Position numbers and translations under genes: made by a program
DNA from: JAXGVG01 sp040773965
GTDB taxonomy: Bacteria; Pseudomonadota; Alphaproteobacteria; UBA9219
Reading direction: 5' to 3'
Length of the DNA: 9,033 bases
NCBI GenBank assembly: GCA_040773965.1
Contig: JAXGVG010000071.1
Location: forward strand, 1-9,033
In this document: positions 4,847-9,033 of the stretch, piece after piece
Numbering within the stretch: position 1 is the stretch's first letter
Layout of the letters: each line of letters opens with the position of its first letter
The notes under the pieces: model-generated
What the model was told of the DNA's origin: nothing
Database searches by the model: none
Seen by the model: only the letters and a program-made list of their open reading frames with translations

Positions 4847-6511
4847 ATGTTACTCCGGCCACGCCAGCAGGAATTTGTCGAGCGTTCTCTCGGCGCGCTT
4901 GCCATCCATGGCAACACGCTGGGAGTCGCGCCGACGGGTGCCGGAAAAACCATCATGCTGTCCGCCGTCGCGGGCGGCCTGATCAAAGACGGCGCGGATA
5001 AAATTTGCATCCTTGCCCACCGCGACGAGTTGACAGCGCAGAATCGGGATAAATTCGAGCGCGTCAATCCCGGCATCATCACATCCATCGTCGACGCCAG
5101 TGAGAAGGATTGGTCAGGACGCGCTACCTTCGCCATGGTGCCGACTTTGGCACGGCCTGCCAATCTCGATGCTATGCCCGCGCTCGATCTGTTGATCGTG
5201 GATGAAGCGCATCACACGGCGGCGGACAGCTATCGGCGCGTGATCGACAAGGCCAAAAGCCTCAATCCTTCCGTCAAACTGTTCGGCGTCACGGCCACAC
5301 CCAATCGCGGCGACCGCAAGGGACTGAGGGAAATATTCGACAACGTCGCCGACCAGATCGAGATCGGCGAATTGATCGCCTCCGGTCATCTCGTGCCGCC
5401 GCGCACATTCATCGTCGATGTCGGCGCGCAGGATCAATTGCGGCAGGTCAAGAAGACAGTCAGCGACTACGACATGGACGCGGTCGCCTCCATTATGGAC
5501 ACGGTGCCGATCAACAACGCGGTTATCAAACATTGGAAGGAGAAAGCCGGAGATCGCAAAACGGTCGTGTTTTGCTCCACGATCAATCACGCGCGATCCG
5601 TGCAGCAAGCGTTTCTGGAAGACGGCGTTGAGGCCGTTCTGGTCACGGGTGAACTGAATGACACCGAACGCGCCGAAGCGCTGGCCGCCTTTGAAAAAGG
5701 ATCCGCTCGCGTCATCGTGAACGTGGCAGTGCTGACGGAAGGCTGGGATTATCAGCCGACGTCCTGCGTCGTTCTTCTGCGACCCAGTTCCTACAAATGC
5801 ACGATGATCCAGATGGTCGGGCGCGGACTGCGCACGGTCGATCCGGCCCTTTATCCCGGCATTATCAAAACCGACTGCATTGTGCTCGACTTCGGCACGT
5901 CGTCCCTGATGCATGGCACGCTGGAAACCGACGTTCAGTTGGATTGCAAGAAAACGACTGGAGCCACGCCGACGAAGGATTGCCCGAAGTGCGAGGGCGT
6001 CGTTCCTCTCGGCGTTCACGAATGCCCGTTCTGCAATTACGTATGGGGCAATGCCGACAAAGGGGCTTTAACCGACTTCGTGATGACGGAAGTCGATCTT
6101 CTGAACGGCTCGCCGTTTCTCTGGTGCAATCTTTTCGGCGATGACCACTCGTTGATCGCCCAAGGTTTTGAGGCTTGGGCTGGCGTTTTCTTCTTCGACG
6201 GACGCTGGCACGCCCTGGGCGGCGGCAAGAACATGCCGCCCGCGCTTTTACGCGTCGGCGAACGCCTCGTGTGCCTTGCGGCGGCCAACGACTGGCTCAA
6301 CACCTATGAGACCGACGACACGGCCCATAAATCGAAAGGCTGGACGCGGCAACCGGCCACGGACAAGCAACTGCAATACCTCCCGCCGCAATACCGGACG
6401 GATTACAGCCTGACGCGCTACCACGCGTCGGCGCTTATGACCTTCCAGTTTAATCGCGCCGCGATCCGCCACCTCGTATTCGACGCTTCCAAAGAACTGG
6501 AGGCGGCATGA
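4847..6511 (+). CDS. Superfamily 2 DEAH-box helicase with C-terminal zinc ribbon
   Basis: The 554-aa protein has the full set of SF2 motifs. They are a Q-like RPRQQEF (4-10), Walker A PTGAGKT (29-35), Ia-like AHRDEL (57-62), DEAH (119-122), motif III TAT (149-151), motif V-like TEGWD (297-301) and motif VI QMVGRGLRT (322-330). A zinc ribbon follows with Cys379, Cys382, Cys393 and Cys396 (CPKC, CPFC). The last ~150 residues are an extra domain ending in ATDKQLQYL and LTRYHASALMTF, a motif seen at the end of other phage helicases of this type. It probably unwinds or remodels DNA during replication or recombination. GGAGG (4835-4839) is the SD. The stop overlaps the 66-aa gene as ATGA. The helicase class is certain; the exact substrate is not known. 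Confidence 0.9.
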   Translation: MLLRPRQQEFVERSLGALAIHGNTLGVAPTGAGKTIMLSAVAGGLIKDGADKICILAHRDELTAQNRDKFERVNPGIITSIVDASEKDWSGRATFAMVPTLARPANLDAMPALDLLIVDEAHHTAADSYRRVIDKAKSLNPSVKLFGVTATPNRGDRKGLREIFDNVADQIEIGELIASGHLVPPRTFIVDVGAQDQLRQVKKTVSDYDMDAVASIMDTVPINNAVIKHWKEKAGDRKTVVFCSTINHARSVQQAFLEDGVEAVLVTGELNDTERAEALAAFEKGSARVIVNVAVLTEGWDYQPTSCVVLLRPSSYKCTMIQMVGRGLRTVDPALYPGIIKTDCIVLDFGTSSLMHGTLETDVQLDCKKTTGATPTKDCPKCEGVVPLGVHECPFCNYVWGNADKGALTDFVMTEVDLLNGSPFLWCNLFGDDHSLIAQGFEAWAGVFFFDGRWHALGGGKNMPPALLRVGERLVCLAAANDWLNTYETDDTAHKSKGWTRQPATDKQLQYLPPQYRTDYSLTRYHASALMTFQFNRAAIRHLVFDASKELEAA

Positions 6512-6708
6512 TCGACAAGCAACCCCATGAAGAAGCCGCCATGGCCGCCGTGCTGCCTTTGCTCGGCGAGATCGTCGCCGAGATCGGCATGGACAAGCCC
6601 TTGTCCGCCTACACCCGCGCGGAAGTCCTGACGCTGATCGAGGTCGTGGTCACGGCCTATCAGAACGCGCTCTTGCGTTTCACCTCACAGGAAGGATGTC
6701 CGTTCTGA
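6508..6708 (+). CDS. Small helical protein of unknown function, 66 aa
   Basis: The start overlaps the helicase stop as ATGA (6508-6511) and the stop overlaps the nuclease start as TGATG (6706-6710), so translation is coupled on both sides, a good sign of a real gene. The protein is rich in Ala, Leu, Val and Glu and consists of two or three predicted helices (about 10-26 and 34-58) separated by a GMDKPLSAYT turn. LTLIEVVVTAYQNAL is a clearly amphipathic helix. There is no membrane segment, no Cys pair and no catalytic motif. Similar short proteins with an 'LIEVVVxAYQ' helix occur between phage replication genes, from memory only. A small adaptor for the helicase or nuclease is possible but unproven. 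Confidence 0.75.
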   Translation: MIDKQPHEEAAMAAVLPLLGEIVAEIGMDKPLSAYTRAEVLTLIEVVVTAYQNALLRFTSQEGCPF

Positions 6709-7484
6709 TGCTGGATTATAATCACAGGCCCTCGTTCGGCGACAATCTGAACGCGCTGATCGACGTCGGACTTGTCGCGCAAAATCGCACACAGCCCAAA
6801 CGCACCTATCTCGGCGCATCGCGTCTTGGCGTCAGTTGCGAACGCGCGTTGCAATACGAATATGCCGACGCGCCGAAGGACGAGGACAAGGCGTTCGGCG
6901 GCAGAATCCTGCGCATCTTCGCCATGGGGCACATGCTTGAGGACATGGCCGCCTCGTGGCTCCGTTTGGCGGGCTTCGATCTTTATACGACCCGGCGCAA
7001 CGATCCGAAGGCAGGACAGTTTGGCTTTTCAGCTGCCAAGGGCCGCATGCAAGGTCATCTTGACGGCATTATCAACGGCGCGCCTGCGGAACTGGGGCTG
7101 TCCTTTCCCATGCTGTGGGAATGCAAATCGCTCAACGACAAATCGTGGAAGGACACAGTTAAACGCGGCGTGAGCGTTTCCAAGCCGATCTATGCGGCGC
7201 AGATTGCGACCTATCAGGCCTATATGGAAGGCCAGATTGCGGGCATCTCGCAAAATCCGGCGCTGTTTACAGCCATCAACAAGGACAGCGCCGAACTCCA
7301 TCATGAATTGGTGCCGTTTGACGCGGCTCTCGCCCAGCGCATGAGCGACCGCGCCGTGCGGGTCATTACCGCGACCGAGGCGGGCGATCTTCTCCCGCGC
7401 GTCACATCCGATCCAGCGTGGTTCGAATGCAAAACCTGCGCATGGCAAGCGCGTTGCTGGAAAGAGGCCGCGCGTGGGGCTTGA
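6708..7484 (+). CDS. PD-(D/E)XK nuclease, Cas4/RecB-like, with four Fe-S-type cysteines
   Basis: I chose ATG 6708 (258 aa) because it overlaps the previous stop as TGATG. The in-frame ATG at 6696 directly abuts the AAGG that would be its SD. Nuclease motifs are His75 and Glu78 in GHMLED, Asp119 in GHLDG, the ECK core Glu138/Lys140 in WECKSLN, and the QIATY motif (Gln165, Tyr169). Cys44 lies in the N-terminal part (SCERALQYEY), and Cys241, Cys244 and Cys250 form CxxCxxxxxC near the C-terminus. This one-plus-three arrangement is that of the Fe-S cluster of Cas4 and AddB nucleases. It probably resects DNA ends for annealing by the Sak4-like ATPase, or processes replication intermediates. It is not a CRISPR Cas4: no cas genes or array are present. 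The fold call is strong, the Fe-S cluster is likely, and the exact polarity is unknown. Confidence 0.85.
   Translation: MLDYNHRPSFGDNLNALIDVGLVAQNRTQPKRTYLGASRLGVSCERALQYEYADAPKDEDKAFGGRILRIFAMGHMLEDMAASWLRLAGFDLYTTRRNDPKAGQFGFSAAKGRMQGHLDGIINGAPAELGLSFPMLWECKSLNDKSWKDTVKRGVSVSKPIYAAQIATYQAYMEGQIAGISQNPALFTAINKDSAELHHELVPFDAALAQRMSDRAVRVITATEAGDLLPRVTSDPAWFECKTCAWQARCWKEAARGA
7461..7473 (+). promoter_or_regulatory. Ribosome binding site that sets the GTG start of the primase-helicase
   Basis: AAAGAGG (7461-7467), then 6 nt, then GTG at 7474. It lies inside the nuclease gene. No ATG exists in the primase frame until the one inside the TOPRIM domain near 8143, so this GTG is the best initiation site. 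Confidence 0.6.
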
Positions 7485-9033
7485 TTACAACGACGCAGGC
7501 GATCAGAACACGCCTCGCTCGCCGCAGGAGCTTGCCGCGGAAAAAGACCGCCTGCGCGAGGCGCTGCTGGCTCGGATCGAGGACGCTTTGTTTCATCTGT
7601 TCCCCGCAGGGCGCGTTCAGGGCAACAAGTTTTTCATCGGCAATGTGCGCGGCGATTCCGGCGACAGTCTGGATATCGAACTCGACGGGCCGAAAGCGGG
7701 ATTGTGGAGCGATTTCGCCTCCGATGACGGTGGCGACATTTTCAATCTTTGGGCTGCGGCCAAGGGACTGGATGCCAAGCGCGATTTTCCGAAAATCATA
7801 GCCGACATCTCTGCATGGCTTGGTGATGAACCGGTAAAACAGACTTCTCCGCGACCTAAACCGGCAAAGCAAGCGCTTGCCGTCGATACGCTCGGCCCCT
7901 ACACGGCAAAATGGGATTATCACGACGCCGACGGCAAGCTGATCGCCTGTGTCTATCGCTACGACACGGCAGGAGGGAAAGAGTATCGTCCGTGGGACGT
8001 CAAGACGCGCACGCACAAAGCGCCGGAGCCGCGCCCGCTTTACAACATTCCCGATATTCTCAAATCCGACATCGTCATTCTGGTCGAAGGCGAAAAATGC
8101 GCTGACGCGTTGATCGGCCAGAACCTATGCGCCACGACGGCCATGAACGGCGCGAAAGCTCCTGTCGAGAAAACCGACTGGTCGCCGCTTAAGGGCAAAC
8201 AGGTCTTTATCTGGCCTGACAACGACGAGCCGGGCTTTGTATACGCCGAAAACGCCGTGCAGGCTGTTCTCGATGCTGGCGCATGCTCAGTGCACATCAT
8301 CTCGTTGCCGCCCGGCAAGCCCGAGGGTTGGGACGCGGCGGACGCGTTCGACGAAGGGTTCGACTGTCCGGGGTTTATCCGCAACGCCGTCAACGCCGGT
8401 TTGAATGTCGCTCCCAACTACAGTGTGCGCGAGCTTCTGGCCGACGTTAGCCCGATGCCGCCGGATATCATCGCGCCGCGCGTGCTGACGCAAGGAGGAC
8501 TTCTGGTCTTCGGCGGCGCGCCCAAGGTAGGCAAGAGCGACTTCATCCTGTGCTGGCTCATTCACATGGCGGCGGGCGTCGAGTTCCTCGGCATGAGGCC
8601 GCCCCATCCACTTAAAATCTTCATCCTTCAGGCCGAGATTCAATACCATTACCTGCGCGAGCGCATCCGCGAATTGCGCATCGATCCCGCCATCGTCAAA
8701 GCCGCGCTCGACAACCTCGTCATCACGCCGCAGCTGAAACTGGTGCTGAACGAGGCGGGGCTCGCCACGGTCGTCAACACCATCCGGCAGCGTTTCGGCG
8801 CGACCCCGCCGGACATCATCGTCATCGATCCCTTGCGCAACGTGTTCGACGGCGGGGAAGGCGAAGGGAGCGAGAACGACAACAACGCCATGCTGTTTTT
8901 CCTGCAAAAACGCGTGGAGGCGCTGCGGGATGCCGTCAATCCCGATGCGGGCGTCATCATCGCGCATCACACCAGCAAGATGGCGAAGAAACTGATCGAG
9001 GAGGATCCGTTCCGCGCGCTCAGCGGCGCGAAC
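7474..9033 (+). CDS. TOPRIM primase / RepA-like (AAA_25) helicase fusion, C-terminus beyond window
   Basis: The frame is open from GTG 7474 to the window end, giving 520 residues without a stop. The N-terminal part (about 36-115) has the LWSDFASDDGGDIFNLW pattern of a primase zinc-binding domain, but the zinc cysteines are missing. The TOPRIM domain follows, with ILVEGEKCADAL (202-213, Glu205 as the catalytic glutamate) and IWPDNDE (246-252, Asp249/Asp251 as metal ligands). The helicase domain begins at about 330, with Walker A GGAPKVGKS (347-355), Walker B IIVIDPL (448-454) and the HHTSK sensor (498-502). FRALSGAN at the very end matches the start of the next RepA motif. It would make primers and unwind DNA at the element's origin. 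The start overlaps the nuclease gene by 11 bp. Domain calls are strong; the order primase-then-helicase fits phage bifunctional primases. Confidence 0.85.
   Translation, partial: MGLDYNDAGDQNTPRSPQELAAEKDRLREALLARIEDALFHLFPAGRVQGNKFFIGNVRGDSGDSLDIELDGPKAGLWSDFASDDGGDIFNLWAAAKGLDAKRDFPKIIADISAWLGDEPVKQTSPRPKPAKQALAVDTLGPYTAKWDYHDADGKLIACVYRYDTAGGKEYRPWDVKTRTHKAPEPRPLYNIPDILKSDIVILVEGEKCADALIGQNLCATTAMNGAKAPVEKTDWSPLKGKQVFIWPDNDEPGFVYAENAVQAVLDAGACSVHIISLPPGKPEGWDAADAFDEGFDCPGFIRNAVNAGLNVAPNYSVRELLADVSPMPPDIIAPRVLTQGGLLVFGGAPKVGKSDFILCWLIHMAAGVEFLGMRPPHPLKIFILQAEIQYHYLRERIRELRIDPAIVKAALDNLVITPQLKLVLNEAGLATVVNTIRQRFGATPPDIIVIDPLRNVFDGGEGEGSENDNNAMLFFLQKRVEALRDAVNPDAGVIIAHHTSKMAKKLIEEDPFRALSGAN

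Noticed and set aside
6708..7484. Cas4 as evidence of a CRISPR system
   Set aside because: The fold and cysteines are Cas4-like, but phage replication operons carry such nucleases on their own and the neighbours are all replication genes.

Overview
The window looks like the immunity and replication region of a temperate phage, prophage or related integrative element in a proteobacterium, most likely an alphaproteobacterium. That host call rests on moderately high GC, SD-led ATG/GTG starts and the general look of the proteins. It is an inference and no genus can be named. No integrase, attachment site, structural phage gene, rRNA, tRNA or CRISPR array is visible.

Left edge (1-1633): the C-terminal third or so of a type I restriction endonuclease subunit (HsdR) runs rightward off the left edge. 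It converges on, and overlaps by 11 bp, a leftward UmuD/LexA-like S24 autopeptidase. This peptidase carries a basic, AT-hook-like N-terminal extension and no umuC follows it. It is therefore better read as a DNA-damage-responsive repressor of the element than as a polymerase V subunit.

Control region (1607-2580): a 149-bp divergent promoter region with two copies of TGTGCAT separates the peptidase from a rightward 218-aa putative DNA-binding protein. After that protein comes a striking 122-bp cis-acting site. It has seven copies of an 11-bp repeat (consensus GCCCGAAATTA) in two converging arms around an AT-rich core. A candidate promoter lies in the core, and a hairpin over the Shine-Dalgarno of the next gene follows.

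Replication/recombination operon (2581 to the right edge): eight rightward genes are packed with ATGA/TGATG overlaps or gaps of at most 12 nt. In order they are an AlpA/excisionase-like HTH protein, a conserved protein of unknown function, a Sak4-like RecA-fold ATPase, an SSB-like DUF669-type protein, a superfamily 2 DEAH helicase with a zinc ribbon, a 66-aa protein, a Cas4/RecB-like PD-(D/E)XK nuclease with four candidate Fe-S cysteines, and a TOPRIM primase fused to a RepA/AAA_25-type helicase. The last starts at GTG and runs off the right edge.

Together these would open the origin, prime, unwind, coat, resect and anneal DNA. The S24 peptidase, the 218-aa protein and the AlpA-like protein are the likely switch controlling the operon. 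The least explained parts are the 11-bp repeat array with its nested signals, the RBS-masking hairpin, and the unknown protein just upstream of the Sak4-like gene.
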